The notes under the pieces were generated by a model. That model did not search any database. It was not told where the DNA came from and saw only the letters and a program-made list of their open reading frames with translations. A stretch of 64,000 nucleotides of DNA from CAYPHJ01 sp964410485 (GTDB lineage: Bacteria > Desulfobacterota > Binatia > UBA9968), in assembly GCA_964410485.1 (NCBI GenBank), contig CAYPHJ010000010.1, positions 3,980-67,979 on the forward strand, read 5' to 3'. The translations under genes were made by a program, and so were the position numbers. Positions 7,967-16,072 of this stretch are shown here, piece by piece. The first letter of the stretch is position 1. Each line of letters starts with the position of its first letter.

Positions 7967-8485
7967 TTAAACCTTGAGAATACTATCTGGATGCTGCTCC
8001 TCCGGCTCCGCGTTCGGCGCCATTCTGAAAACTTGTCCCTTGTTGACCAGGAGCTGCCCGTCCTCGCCCACCGTCACTCGAAATCGATCCAACGGGCGCG
8101 GCGCCGGCCCTTCGAAATTCAGCCCCGTCTTAAAAAAGCCGCTGCCGTGGCATGGGCACTTGAACTTGCTTTCGGCGGCGAGCCACCGGGGCGTGCATCC
8201 GAGGTGCGTGCAGCGGGCAAAGATCGCATAGATACCGGTTTCCTCGCGAACAATCCACACTCGCTCTTCTTGTTTAAACCTTTCGCTGACTTCGCCTATG
8301 GGATAGTCGGTAGGAAAACCGGCTTTGAATGTCAAGGGCGGGGTAAAGAGAACCCGTGGGAAAGCCGAACGAAGGAAGCCGAGCAAGCTCAAGCCACCAA
8401 AGATGCCGAAACCCGTCCATCCCAGTCTGGTAAAGAAGTCGCGCCGTGACCAAATCCCTCTTTTTTTCTTTTCCGCTTCTGCCAT
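7967..8485 (-). CDS. Rieske [2Fe-2S] protein of the bc complex
   Basis: This 172-residue protein has a twin-arginine-like signal/anchor (SRRDFFTRLGW at 14-24 followed by a hydrophobic stretch) and a C-terminal Rieske domain. Cluster ligands are in CTHLGC (92-97) and CPCHGSGF (110-117), giving Cys92, His94, Cys110 and His113. Cys97 and Cys112 are the usual disulfide pair. It takes electrons from quinol and passes them to the cytochrome c. It lies between the small hypothetical gene and cytochrome b, with 6 and 12 base gaps, so co-transcription is near certain. Export by the Tat system is inferred. Confidence 0.95.
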   Translation of the reverse strand: MAEAEKKKRGIWSRRDFFTRLGWTGFGIFGGLSLLGFLRSAFPRVLFTPPLTFKAGFPTDYPIGEVSERFKQEERVWIVREETGIYAIFARCTHLGCTPRWLAAESKFKCPCHGSGFFKTGLNFEGPAPRPLDRFRVTVGEDGQLLVNKGQVFRMAPNAEPEEQHPDSILKV

Positions 8486-8491
8486 TTTTTT

Positions 8492-8833
8492 CTAGCCTTT
8501 GATCCAGCTAATGAGCGCTCCCCAAACAATGAAGATCAGACCGCCCAGCATTAAAAGCAAACCGACCGGCCCGAAGACAAACGATAAGCCCGCACCCACA
8601 CAGAAGATCAACACTCCCGTTCCCAGAGGATTCAAAGGCGCTGGAACGGCTGCTGAGGGGTCTTGCACCTCAGATTTGTGGATCAACTCCTCGCGGATCA
8701 GGGCGAACGCTAGCTCTTTGAGATCGTCTTGTCTGTGTGGCTCAGCACCCTGAATCAGACGGCCAATCTCTTGAGCTAGATTCTCGATCTCTTGTTCACG
8801 CGCTTGTGAAGCGTCGGGAGGATGTAATGCCAC
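8492..8833 (-). CDS. Hypothetical membrane protein, first gene of the bc-complex operon
   Basis: The protein has 113 residues: a charged, probably helical N-terminal half (about 1-60) followed by two hydrophobic spans (GTGVLIFCVGAGLSFVFG and GLLLMLGGLIFIVWGAL). I recognise no named family. Its stop is 6 bases before the Rieske start, so it is the leader gene of the operon and might help assembly of the complex. The ATG at 8833 is followed by a readable, compositionally normal frame. Function is unknown. Confidence 0.6.
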   Translation of the reverse strand: MALHPPDASQAREQEIENLAQEIGRLIQGAEPHRQDDLKELAFALIREELIHKSEVQDPSAAVPAPLNPLGTGVLIFCVGAGLSFVFGPVGLLLMLGGLIFIVWGALISWIKG

Positions 8834-8851
8834 TTAAAGTGAGGTTTGCTT

Positions 8852-8875
8852 ATTATAGAAAAACACCTTTGTCAA
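8852..8875 (-). promoter_or_regulatory. Candidate promoter of the bc-complex operon
   Basis: On the minus strand a perfect TATAAT lies at 8857-8852, 18 bases before the first ATG. A perfect TTGACA lies at 8875-8870, but only 12 bases separate the two, too short for a standard sigma-70 promoter. Either TATAAT is used with a different -35, or an activator compensates. The region sits between ispF and the operon. Confidence 0.4.
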
Positions 8876-8899
8876 CACGGTCCGGCACAAATTACCCTA

Positions 8900-9382
8900 T
8901 TATTTCCGCAACAAAGCCACTGCCATGGCTGCCATTCCTTTGCCTTGGCCGACCCAGCCGAGGTTTTCGGTCGTTGCCGCTTTAACGTTAATACGGTCTT
9001 CGGGTACTTTGAAGTATCCAGCGAGACTTTGTTTCATGGCCGCGTAATGCGGCGCCATCTTGGGCCGCTGCGCAATGATGGTCAAGTCGATGTTCACCAG
9101 CTGGAATTTCCTCTGCCGCATCAGCGCGAGGACTTTCTGCAGCAGCACTGCACTGGAGATGCCCTTGTAGCGCGCGTCGCTAGCGGGAAAATGCATTCCT
9201 ATGTCTCCCTCTCCCAAAGCGCCCAGCACCGCGTTTATGACAGCGTGTAACACGACATCGGCATCTGAATGGCCCACCAATCCTTTGCTGTACGGAATCG
9301 TCACGCCGGCCAGGACGAGCTTTCGCCCGGAGCGAAAGCGGTGCACGTCAAAACCATGTCCGACACGAAGTTGTTGCGCCAT
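8900..9382 (-). CDS. ispF: 2-C-methyl-D-erythritol 2,4-cyclodiphosphate synthase
   Basis: This 160-residue enzyme of the MEP isoprenoid pathway converts CDP-ME 2-phosphate to the cyclodiphosphate. The signature GHGFDVHRF (8-16) supplies metal ligands Asp12 and His14, and GHSDADVVLHA (37-47) supplies His46, the same spacing as in the E. coli enzyme. The C-terminal ATTENLGWVGQGKGMAAMAV is also family-typical. Length is normal. It is a stand-alone gene here without ispD; the operon downstream starts 67 bases after its stop and has its own candidate promoter. Confidence 0.97.
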   Translation of the reverse strand: MAQQLRVGHGFDVHRFRSGRKLVLAGVTIPYSKGLVGHSDADVVLHAVINAVLGALGEGDIGMHFPASDARYKGISSAVLLQKVLALMRQRKFQLVNIDLTIIAQRPKMAPHYAAMKQSLAGYFKVPEDRINVKAATTENLGWVGQGKGMAAMAVALLRK

Positions 9383-9442
9383 AACTGCGGAAGAAGCGAC
9401 TCATCTGAGCGTAACGAAAGTAACAGGTGTATTGCAACAGGC

Positions 9443-9586
9443 AGGTTCAAGTCGTTCAAGCCGTTTCGATCGTTCCAACGGTTCCAACCGTTTCAATCGT
9501 TCCAATCGTCAAGATTATCCGGAGCTTCTTGCATCCTTTCGTTCACGACTGGAACGGTTGGAACTGCTGGAACGATTTGAACCTAG
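9443..9586. repeat. GTTCCAAC-type hairpin repeat
   Basis: The left arm is a run of degenerate GTTCCAACG/GTTTCAATCG words (about 9449-9508). After about 30 unrelated bases, the right arm carries the complementary words GGAACGGTTGGAAC, ending at about 9586. It can fold into a long imperfect hairpin between ispF (minus) and the DUF3750 gene (plus), which diverge. Related copies occur at 10434-10650, 15020-15110 and 21118-21160. A TATAAT at 9622-9627 just after it could serve the DUF3750 gene. Confidence 0.8.
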
Positions 9587-9640
9587 GCGAGTTCCCGTTC
9601 GCGTTAAGCGAAACTCTGGCCTATAATCGGCACAACGAAG

Positions 9641-10423
9641 ATGGTGCTGCGCATCCTCTCATTGTCGTTCTTGGTATTCGTCGGGCTGCCGCTTTATGCC
9701 GTGTTTTCCGGGCAGGCGCTGCTGGGGAGAGATTATCGCACCGCCGATCGGTCGAGTGCCGGCATTGCTCCCCGGGTCGACACTACTCCTGAAGCTGTGG
9801 TTCACGTGTATGCGGCCCGCGCGGTCAACTGGCGCGGAATTTTCGGCGTGCACACCTGGATTGCAACCAAATCTGAGAATGCCACTTATTATACGGTTCA
9901 TCATGTCGTCGGCTGGCGTTTGTACCGTAACTTGTCCGTTGTGCACTCCGCGCCAGGTATTCCGGATGGCCGCTGGTTCGGTAACGAGCCGGAGCTTTTG
10001 ACTGAGCTAAGAGGCGAAGCTGCGGCGCGCGCTATTCCCAAGATTATCGAAGCGGTCGAAAACTATCCCTATGCCAACGACTATGCTGTCTGGCCGGGTC
10101 CCAACAGCAATACATTCACCGCCTACGTTGCGCGGCAAGTCCCGGGCTTGAGCGTCAACTTGCCCGCCACAGCCATCGGCAAGGACTATCCCATTAACGG
10201 ATCGATTATCGATCGCACCCCAAGCGGCACCGGCTATCAAGTCTCGCTCCTGGGGCTTGCCGGTCTTTCTGTGGCACGCGACGAGGGCTTCGAGGTTAAT
10301 ATGCTGGGTTTAAGCTTTGGCCTCGATTTTTTCAATCCAGCTCTCAAGCTTCCCTTCATCGGTCGCGTGGGCTTTGGCAGCCGCCAAAGCGCAGGGGGCA
10401 GAGCGCAAAGCGCAGAGGGCTAA
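9641..10423 (+). CDS. DUF3750 domain protein, probably exported
   Basis: The protein has 260 residues with an N-terminal hydrophobic segment (about 3-25: LRILSLSFLVFVGLPLYAVF), so it is membrane-anchored or secreted. The central region contains VHVYAARAVNWRGIFGVHTW and YPYANDYAVWPGPNSNTFTA, which I recognise as DUF3750. The function of this domain is unknown. The last dozen residues (SRQSAGGRAQSAEG) come from a repetitive GCGCAAAGCGCAGAGGG stretch that belongs to the flanking intergenic repeat, so the native C-terminus was probably extended by it. It faces the MFS gene convergently. Confidence 0.75.
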   Translation: MVLRILSLSFLVFVGLPLYAVFSGQALLGRDYRTADRSSAGIAPRVDTTPEAVVHVYAARAVNWRGIFGVHTWIATKSENATYYTVHHVVGWRLYRNLSVVHSAPGIPDGRWFGNEPELLTELRGEAAARAIPKIIEAVENYPYANDYAVWPGPNSNTFTAYVARQVPGLSVNLPATAIGKDYPINGSIIDRTPSGTGYQVSLLGLAGLSVARDEGFEVNMLGLSFGLDFFNPALKLPFIGRVGFGSRQSAGGRAQSAEG

Positions 10424-10433
10424 GCGCAAGCGC

Positions 10434-10650
10434 TTCGCTAAGCCGTTCCAATTGTTCCAGTCGTTCCAACGTTCCAAAGGATATGCTTTTGACGGACGGC
10501 TGGAGACGGTAGAGCGAAGAAAAGCGGATCCTTCGTCCCTGCGGTTCTCAGAAAGACATAGTGTGGTTCGATCGCTGTTCCAGTCGTGAGTGAAAAACGC
10601 CCAAAACGGTTGGAACGGCTGCAACGACTGGAACTACTGGAACGGTTGGA
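10434..10650. repeat. GTTCCAAC-type hairpin repeat with large loop
   Basis: The left arm (10440-10480) is built of GTTCCAATTGTTCCAGTCG-like words. The right arm (10595-10650) holds the complementary GGTTGGAACGGCTGCAACG words. The loop is about 115 bases. It lies between the convergent DUF3750 and MFS genes and abuts the MFS stop codon at 10652. Confidence 0.75.
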
Positions 10651-10651
10651 A

Positions 10652-12106
10652 CTATTTTCTATCCGTTTTCGGCAACGCCACCAACACGGCGCCGACAAAA
10701 CAAAGTACGGCCGCTGCCCCATAAGCCAGGCGAAAACCTTGCATGAACGCTGTCAACACGGTCGCATCCGTGCCGGTAGAGCCGCTCAGTTCTCGGAGTG
10801 AAGTCTGTCCGGTCAAGGCCAGCAAGCGCGCGCTTACGATGGCGGTTGCCAGTGCTGTGCCGCCGGAATGGCCCAGGCTGCGCACGATCGACAGAAAAGA
10901 TGATCCAATGCTCAGTCGATTTTTTGGCAGCGAGCTCATGAGCGAATTGTTGTTCGGCGTTTGAAACAGCCCCAAGCCTACCCCCAAGAGGCCCAGCCTT
11001 AGAACAATATCGAACGAGGTCGTCTCGAGCGCGATCAAGGCCAGTAAAACGCACGCGGTGCTTTTGATTAGCAGACCCGCCGCGCAAAGAATCCGCGCCG
11101 ACATGCGCTCCGAAAGCCAGCCGGTAACCGGCGCGAGTAAAGCGAGCGCCAATGGCGTGGGGGCAATCAACAAGCCTGAATGCAACGGATCCAATTTGAG
11201 CGCCAGTTGGAGAAACAAGGGCATTAAAAGGCTGCTCAAGCTGATGGCGATAAAACTGGTCAGCCGTGCCACGTTGCCAAAAGCAAATGTCGGGATGCGG
11301 AAGAGATCGAGGTCCAACAGCGGCGATTGGGTGCGTTTTTCCCACCATACGAAAAAGCCCAACGCGAACAGGCCAATGAGGCATTGACCCCAGACGCTCG
11401 TGCCATGCCATGTTCCCTGGCTTGCGGTTAGCGCGAGGAGGATAGCCGAAATTCCCAGCGCAAAGGTCACGGCACCGATAAAGTCAAACGAGTCTTGCCG
11501 CGCCGGTCGCGGGTCGGTCTCCGTATCGTCGCGCAGCAGAATGCAGGCCGCAGTAAACCCGCCAAAGGCGAGAAAGGCAGTCAGGCTGAAGTTGGCGCGC
11601 CAACCGAAAGTGTACGTCAACAGTCCGCCTATGACCGGCCCGAGCGTGTAGCCAAGCGCCGAAACCGTGCCGCCCGCGATGCCCATCGCCCGACCGCGCT
11701 CTTGTGGCGTGAAAAGACTTGTGACGAGGGCAAAACTGTTGGCCATGATCAAGGCACTGCCGATCGCCTGGCAGGCACGAAAGAAAATGAGCTGGCCGCC
11801 GCTATGCGCTAGAGCCGCGGCCAGCGAACTGGCGGCGTAGAGAAGAAATCCGATGCGAAAGACTTTAGCGCGGCCGAATAGATCGGACAGTCTGCCGCAA
11901 GGCAGGTATAGAGAAGCTGTTACAAGAGCGTAAATCAACGCGATCCAGCCGGCGAGGGCGACGTCGGCGCTGAGCTCCGTAATAATCACGGGCAGAGCGA
12001 TGCTGAGGAGTCCAATGTCCGTGGTGACCATGAAAATGGCCAGCGAGACCACGGATAGAGACCACCAGCGGTTGCGCTGTTGGCGAACCTTTGAACGTCC
12101 TTTCAA
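10652..12106 (-). CDS. MFS drug-resistance-type exporter (DHA2-like, about 14 spans)
   Basis: The inner-membrane permease has about 484 residues and many hydrophobic spans. The loop 2-3 motif A is GRLSDLFGRAKVF, and an antiporter-like motif C is in GGTVSALGYTLGPVIGG. It probably exports small hydrophobic compounds by proton antiport; the substrate is unknown. A TTG at 12106 overlapping the ABC stop (TTGA) is the most natural start, keeping the first span intact. The longer frame to 12376 lies entirely within the ABC gene and reads as its shadow. It is translationally coupled to the ABC ATPase gene. Confidence 0.8.
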   Translation of the reverse strand: MKGRSKVRQQRNRWWSLSVVSLAIFMVTTDIGLLSIALPVIITELSADVALAGWIALIYALVTASLYLPCGRLSDLFGRAKVFRIGFLLYAASSLAAALAHSGGQLIFFRACQAIGSALIMANSFALVTSLFTPQERGRAMGIAGGTVSALGYTLGPVIGGLLTYTFGWRANFSLTAFLAFGGFTAACILLRDDTETDPRPARQDSFDFIGAVTFALGISAILLALTASQGTWHGTSVWGQCLIGLFALGFFVWWEKRTQSPLLDLDLFRIPTFAFGNVARLTSFIAISLSSLLMPLFLQLALKLDPLHSGLLIAPTPLALALLAPVTGWLSERMSARILCAAGLLIKSTACVLLALIALETTSFDIVLRLGLLGVGLGLFQTPNNNSLMSSLPKNRLSIGSSFLSIVRSLGHSGGTALATAIVSARLLALTGQTSLRELSGSTGTDATVLTAFMQGFRLAYGAAAVLCFVGAVLVALPKTDRK

Positions 12107-12897
12107 TTTGCAATCGGCCAATAGCGCGACCGCCGTTTCACGAGGCTCAGCGGAGTTTCGTATACTTGTTCCAGGATGTCCGGTTTCAGTACCGTGTGAG
12201 CCGCGCCGCACCTCAGCACCCGGCCGTTTCGAAGAACGAGGACGCGCCTGAATAACGGCAAGATCTCTTCTATATGGTGCGTTACATAAATAAAAGCCGG
12301 GACTCTGCTCTGCCTCTCGAGCCGGCTTAAACCGCGCAAAAAATTTTCCCGTGCGCCCGGATCCATTCCGGCGCAAGGCTCGTCCAAAATCATAAGGTAA
12401 GGCCGGGTCATGCGAGCTCTGGCGATCATCACTTTTTGTTGCTCGCCTTGGGACAGGTGGCCAAACGGCTGGTCACGAAGCCCGGCGCAACCCATCTGAG
12501 CCAGATAATCTTCCGCCAACCGGTAGTCGGCCGGGCTAGCTCTAGCTCCGAATCCTTCAACATATCCAATCTGCGCGAATTTTCCCGAAACGACGGTTCG
12601 AATAGCCGGTTCGAAAGGCGGGATCTCCGCTACCAGAGTCGAGGTGACCCAGCCAATGCTTTTCCGCAGTTCGCGAAGATTGGCCAGGGCTTGGCCGTTG
12701 CGATAGATTTCACCGCCGGCATTGGGCCAAATGTAACCGCACGCCAGCTTCAGCAGCGTTGTCTTGCCGGCGCCATTCGGACCCAAGATCGCCCAATGCT
12801 GCCCCTGCTCAACAGTCCAGTTAATCGACTGAAGAATGTACCTGCCCGCAGCGATATAGGAAACGTCGCGGAGCTCGAGCGCGGGGATTTTCTTCAC
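12103..12897 (-). CDS. ABC transporter ATP-binding protein, ModF/PhrA-like
   Basis: The 264-residue ATPase has Walker A GPNGAGKTTLL (about 39-49), the signature LSQGEQQKV and Walker B YLMILDEPCAG. The layout, with AILGPNGAGKTTLLKLACG and a Trp-rich switch region, resembles the group annotated as molybdenum-transport/photorepair ATPases (ModF/PhrA-like). No membrane partner is adjacent; the neighbour is an MFS exporter. The start is GTG at 12897. Whether it drives transport or has a regulatory role is unknown. Confidence 0.85.
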   Translation of the reverse strand: MKKIPALELRDVSYIAAGRYILQSINWTVEQGQHWAILGPNGAGKTTLLKLACGYIWPNAGGEIYRNGQALANLRELRKSIGWVTSTLVAEIPPFEPAIRTVVSGKFAQIGYVEGFGARASPADYRLAEDYLAQMGCAGLRDQPFGHLSQGEQQKVMIARARMTRPYLMILDEPCAGMDPGARENFLRGLSRLERQSRVPAFIYVTHHIEEILPLFRRVLVLRNGRVLRCGAAHTVLKPDILEQVYETPLSLVKRRSRYWPIAN

Positions 12898-13251
12898 GTT
12901 TGCTTATCCAACAACAGCTGTTTTGTCCCGGGTGTGACCGGAGGCAATGGACGGCCGCCGATATTTGCTGACGCTGCAACATTCAGTGCCATGCTCGTCA
13001 CAGTTTCGCAAACTGGCTTATGGCGCATGGTTAGACCATTCCGCTTGCCGTTATCTTCCATTCTCCTCTCTCGATTCTCCATCCTGCCAACCTCGAACTT
13101 CGAACCTCGAACCTCGAACCCTCCTCTGCCGCGGTCACCAGTGCTCGGTCCCCGGTCACCATAAGCCATACGCCATATGCTAGCCGCGCTCTGGCAGCGC
13201 GCGGCTGTTTACTGTAGCGTTAACCAGACTCCCTGAGAAAGGATTCTTGCG
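12898..13251. other. Intergenic region with degenerate tandem repeats
   Basis: Between the divergent ABC and SIMPL genes, bases 13045-13165 hold repeats of TTCGAACCTCGAACC and GGTCACC/GGTCCCC type. A minus-strand open frame spanning 12894-13169 is largely made of this repeat and is not accepted as a gene. The upstream region of the SIMPL gene (13170-13251) probably contains its promoter, but I see no clear one. Confidence 0.6.
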
Positions 13252-13968
13252 ATGAAAGCTTTGCTCGCGAGCTTGGGCATTGTTTTATTGCTCTCTTCAT
13301 TGAGTTATGCCCAACAGGAACGGAACAGGGTGAGACCGCTCTCAGTGACGGCCAATGGTGAAGCGATTATTACGGTGGAGCCTGATCAGGCTGAAATCGA
13401 CATTGGTACTGTCACGCAAGCGCGCAGCGCGCCCGATGCATCCAGAGAAAACGCCGAGAAACTGTCAAAAGTAGTGGCGGAGCTAAAAAAACTGCTTGCG
13501 CAAGAAGATGAAATCAAGACCGTTAGTTATTCCCTCACGCCCAACTACCATTATCCGCAGGGCCGCAAGGCGGAGATCACCGGTTACACGGCCGCAAATA
13601 TAGTCCGCATCACAACCGGCGATCTGGGTCTTGTAGCGAAACTGATCGATGCCGCGATGCAGTCGGGGGCCAACACGATTCATCGCCTGCATTTCAAGCT
13701 GAAAGATGAGCAAGCCGCGCAGCTCCAGGCGCTGCGACAAGCTTCGACCAGAGCCCAGGCAAAGGCGGAGGCCATGGCCGCGGCGCTGGGCCTGAAAATT
13801 GTACGAATACTGTCGCTGGCGGAGATAGACAGAGGAGTCCGGCCGCTCGTTATGGCGCAAGCTCGCACAGCGCAGTTAGAGGTGAGCGCGCCGCAGACTC
13901 CCATAGAGGCCGGCACGATTGAAGTGCGCTCCTCGGTTACACTGGTCGCGGAAGTCGGCTCGCGATAA
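13252..13968 (+). CDS. SIMPL (DUF541) domain periplasmic protein
   Basis: The protein has 238 residues with a clear signal peptide (about 1-20, ending YAQQE). The mature part has the SIMPL/DUF541 pattern: LSVTANGEAIITVEPDQAEIDIGTV at the start, the SYSLTPNYHY region in the middle and repeated alpha-beta units. A conserved IEVRSSVTLVAEV strand lies near the end. The family is periplasmic and linked to stress tolerance in some bacteria, with no known enzymatic activity. It is a single gene; downstream is a hairpin that probably serves both it and the convergent deacetylase-like gene. Confidence 0.85.
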   Translation: MKALLASLGIVLLLSSLSYAQQERNRVRPLSVTANGEAIITVEPDQAEIDIGTVTQARSAPDASRENAEKLSKVVAELKKLLAQEDEIKTVSYSLTPNYHYPQGRKAEITGYTAANIVRITTGDLGLVAKLIDAAMQSGANTIHRLHFKLKDEQAAQLQALRQASTRAQAKAEAMAAALGLKIVRILSLAEIDRGVRPLVMAQARTAQLEVSAPQTPIEAGTIEVRSSVTLVAEVGSR

Positions 13969-13994
13969 AGATACGGGTTGAGGTGATTGGGGCA

Positions 13995-14038
13995 TGGAGT
14001 AATGGAGTGCTGCAGAAACCCAGCACTCCATTACTCCA
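13995..14038. repeat. ACTCCA-type perfect 18-bp hairpin
   Basis: TGGAGTAATGGAGTGCTG at 13995-14012 is exactly complementary to 14021-14038, with an 8-base loop. More ACTCCA words follow to 14055. It sits between convergent genes, so a terminator-like role is possible, but there is no T-tract. Related copies lie at 28352-28398, 29660-29695, 29973-30055 and 57618-57690. Confidence 0.85.
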
Positions 14039-14062
14039 CTACTGCAACACTCCAGTTATTAC

Positions 14063-14944
14063 TTACCCTTCGTACTTCCCCGGATCCTCGTAGTAGCGCT
14101 CATAATACCAGGCCGCAATCTCGCCGCCCGTGGTTTTCCACACTCCGTCATGCGCGCAAATGTAGTCGAGTGCCTTGGCAAGGTATTTGATGCGAAAAGG
14201 CAGACCGACAATGAACGGATGGAGCGGCAGACCCATGACCTTACCTCCGTTCGCGCTTTCTTCATAGAGCGTGTCGAATTGATCACACACCATTCGGTAG
14301 TATTGCTCCGGTGTAAAGTCGCCGCGCACGAAAACCCGCATATCGTTAATTCCCTGTTCATAGGGAACGGTGATCATGCGGCCGGACTTGACCCGTATCG
14401 GGGTGGGCTGATCGTCGCATGCCCAGTCGCAGACGTATTCGAAGCCTTCGGCGGCGAGATGATCGGGAGTATCGAAGGTCTCGATGAGCCCCGGGCCCAG
14501 CCAGCCCCTGGGCTGTGTTCCCGTGGCGCTGCTGATGGTCTCTTTGATGGTCCGAATGACCCGGCGTTCTTCAGCCTGCGGGTAGTCGCTCATATCTCGA
14601 CTATTGGTCTCACCGTGTCCCAGCCATTCCCATCCCCGCCGGTTCCCTTCCTCGATGATAGCCGGGTGATACTTACAGACATCCGCATTGAGCAGCACGC
14701 TCGCACGCATGCCGTACCTATCAAACACATCCATCAAACGGTAAATCCCGACCCGCGATCCGTAGTCGCGCAGAGAGTAACCTGGAACGTCCGGCACGTG
14801 AGAACTGCCTGAACCGCGGATAGGTTTGTCAATATGAAAAAATTCGATATTGGGACAGATCCAGAAAGCAAGCCGTTTATTGTCAGGCCAGGCGATGCGC
14901 TTGCGTCTGAGCGACGGCCAATATTCATAGCGCCGGTTTTCCAT
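14063..14944 (-). CDS. Polysaccharide-deacetylase family hydrolase, PuuE/allantoinase-like
   Basis: This protein of about 293 residues has the NodB-like (CE4) fold. FWICPNIEFFHIDKP stands where the first metal/catalytic Asp region lies, and GHGETNSRDMSDY carries the conserved His. The overall layout resembles the PuuE-type cytosolic enzymes that act on allantoin or related C-N substrates rather than on chitin or peptidoglycan. ATG at 14944 (MENRRYEYWP) has AAAGGG nine bases upstream; starts at 14953 or 14998 are possible. Its neighbours are an ABC uptake operon and a UbiD enzyme, compatible with a catabolic role. The substrate is unknown. Confidence 0.8.
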   Translation of the reverse strand: MENRRYEYWPSLRRKRIAWPDNKRLAFWICPNIEFFHIDKPIRGSGSSHVPDVPGYSLRDYGSRVGIYRLMDVFDRYGMRASVLLNADVCKYHPAIIEEGNRRGWEWLGHGETNSRDMSDYPQAEERRVIRTIKETISSATGTQPRGWLGPGLIETFDTPDHLAAEGFEYVCDWACDDQPTPIRVKSGRMITVPYEQGINDMRVFVRGDFTPEQYYRMVCDQFDTLYEESANGGKVMGLPLHPFIVGLPFRIKYLAKALDYICAHDGVWKTTGGEIAAWYYERYYEDPGKYEG

Positions 14945-15019
14945 TTCGTGCATCCCTTTCGTTCGTTGAAGGTTGCGCCAAACTAACCGGTGAGGCAAAC
15001 CGCCGTCAAGCGGAGTTTA

Positions 15020-15110
15020 AGTCGCTCCGAAGTCGCTCCAGCTGTTCCACCGTCCAGCGGTTTCAGCAGTTTCAACTGTTCCAATCGTTCCGGCCATTCA
15101 AAACGCCAGC
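15020..15110. repeat. GTTCCAAC-type repeat
   Basis: A run of CGCTCCAG, GTTCCACC, GTTTCAAC and GTTCCAATCGTTCC words lies between the deacetylase-like gene and the end of the ABC operon. It is the same family as at 9443 and 10434, here mostly one arm. No gene is visible. Confidence 0.65.
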
Positions 15111-15118
15111 AGCGCTTG

Positions 15119-16072
15119 TCAGAAGTTCCTGAACAGCCTTTCGACTGCGGGCTTCTTTTTGATCAGCTTGATGGCGGCGAGTTGATCAATCAAAGTGACC
15201 CAGCGCTCGCGACTCATCATGCCCAGTGTTTCAGCCGCCGCGCCATCCGGGACGATGTGGGCTTTTTGAACTTCCGCGGATTCTTGCATCGTAGGGACGT
15301 CCATCGATGGATTGAGCTTTACCATCAAGAGGTTCGCCTGGTCGGGTGACTCGAGATACTGAATCCAACCGAGACGGACAGCATTGATGAAGTCACGAAC
15401 CAGCCTCTCATTTTCATCCACGTACCGGCGGCGCGCGATCACCACCGTGGCGTACGGATTGAAGCCGGTGTCGGCAATAAGAAAACTCTGGGCCAGCCTC
15501 GATTTTCTCTTGACCTGCAAAGGTTCGGCTGTGACAAAGCATTGCTGCGAGTGATTCGGATCATTGAGAAACGGACCTATTCCCCCCGTGTATGGAACGA
15601 GCTTCACTCGCGCATTCCTGAACCTGGACTGGAGAAAGAGCGTGAACGGCGCGCCAAGTTGCATGGCAAGGGTGCCGCGCGACGCAAACACGTCGGCGAT
15701 GGATTTGAAGCCGCGCTCGGGGTGAACCATTACTCCCTGGGGATTGATCTGGTAAACGGCAAAAAGCGCGATTACATCTGTTCCCCGCGACTGCGAAATC
15801 ACCACCTCATCGGCGGCGGCAATACCGAAAATGACTTTCCCGCTGGCGATCATTTGAACCACCGGCGTTCCGGCGCCGCCTTCGATGATTGCGACTTCGA
15901 GACCGCGTTTGTCGAACTCGCCGGATAGCTGCGCGTTATAGAAGCCACCGAACTGGGGTTCGGCTTTCCAGTTGAGCGCCAGCTGAAGCGGCACGGGTTG
16001 GCTTGCGCCCGCCGGGTGTGCCTGAAGCGTCAAACAGACAACCAAAAACAAGAGCCACGGTACTTTGTTCAT
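15119..16072 (-). CDS. ABC transporter substrate-binding protein, SsuA/THI5-like (NMT1 family)
   Basis: This 317-residue periplasmic binding protein has a signal peptide MNKVPWLLFLVVCLTLQ followed by an Ala-Gly-Ala cleavage region. The mature part begins with the NMT1/THI5-like pattern LQLALNWKAEPQFGGFYNAQ. SGKVIFGIAAADEVVISQSRG and the YTGGIGPFLNDPN region continue the type. It delivers a small substrate, a pyrimidine, sulfonate or similar molecule in this family, to the permease. The ATG at 16072 overlaps the permease stop (TGATG). The long frame to 16345 is only the permease shadow. Substrate cannot be assigned from sequence. Confidence 0.88.
   Translation of the reverse strand: MNKVPWLLFLVVCLTLQAHPAGASQPVPLQLALNWKAEPQFGGFYNAQLSGEFDKRGLEVAIIEGGAGTPVVQMIASGKVIFGIAAADEVVISQSRGTDVIALFAVYQINPQGVMVHPERGFKSIADVFASRGTLAMQLGAPFTLFLQSRFRNARVKLVPYTGGIGPFLNDPNHSQQCFVTAEPLQVKRKSRLAQSFLIADTGFNPYATVVIARRRYVDENERLVRDFINAVRLGWIQYLESPDQANLLMVKLNPSMDVPTMQESAEVQKAHIVPDGAAAETLGMMSRERWVTLIDQLAAIKLIKKKPAVERLFRNF

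Noticed and set aside
9441..10650. CRISPR array
   Set aside because: The repeated words are 8-9 bases, degenerate and arranged as inverted arms; there are no constant repeats with unique spacers and no cas genes.
12894..13169. Minus-strand frame overlapping the ABC ATPase start by four bases
   Set aside because: Coupling looks gene-like, but most of the product (GFEVRGSKFEVGRMENRERR) is translated intergenic repeat.
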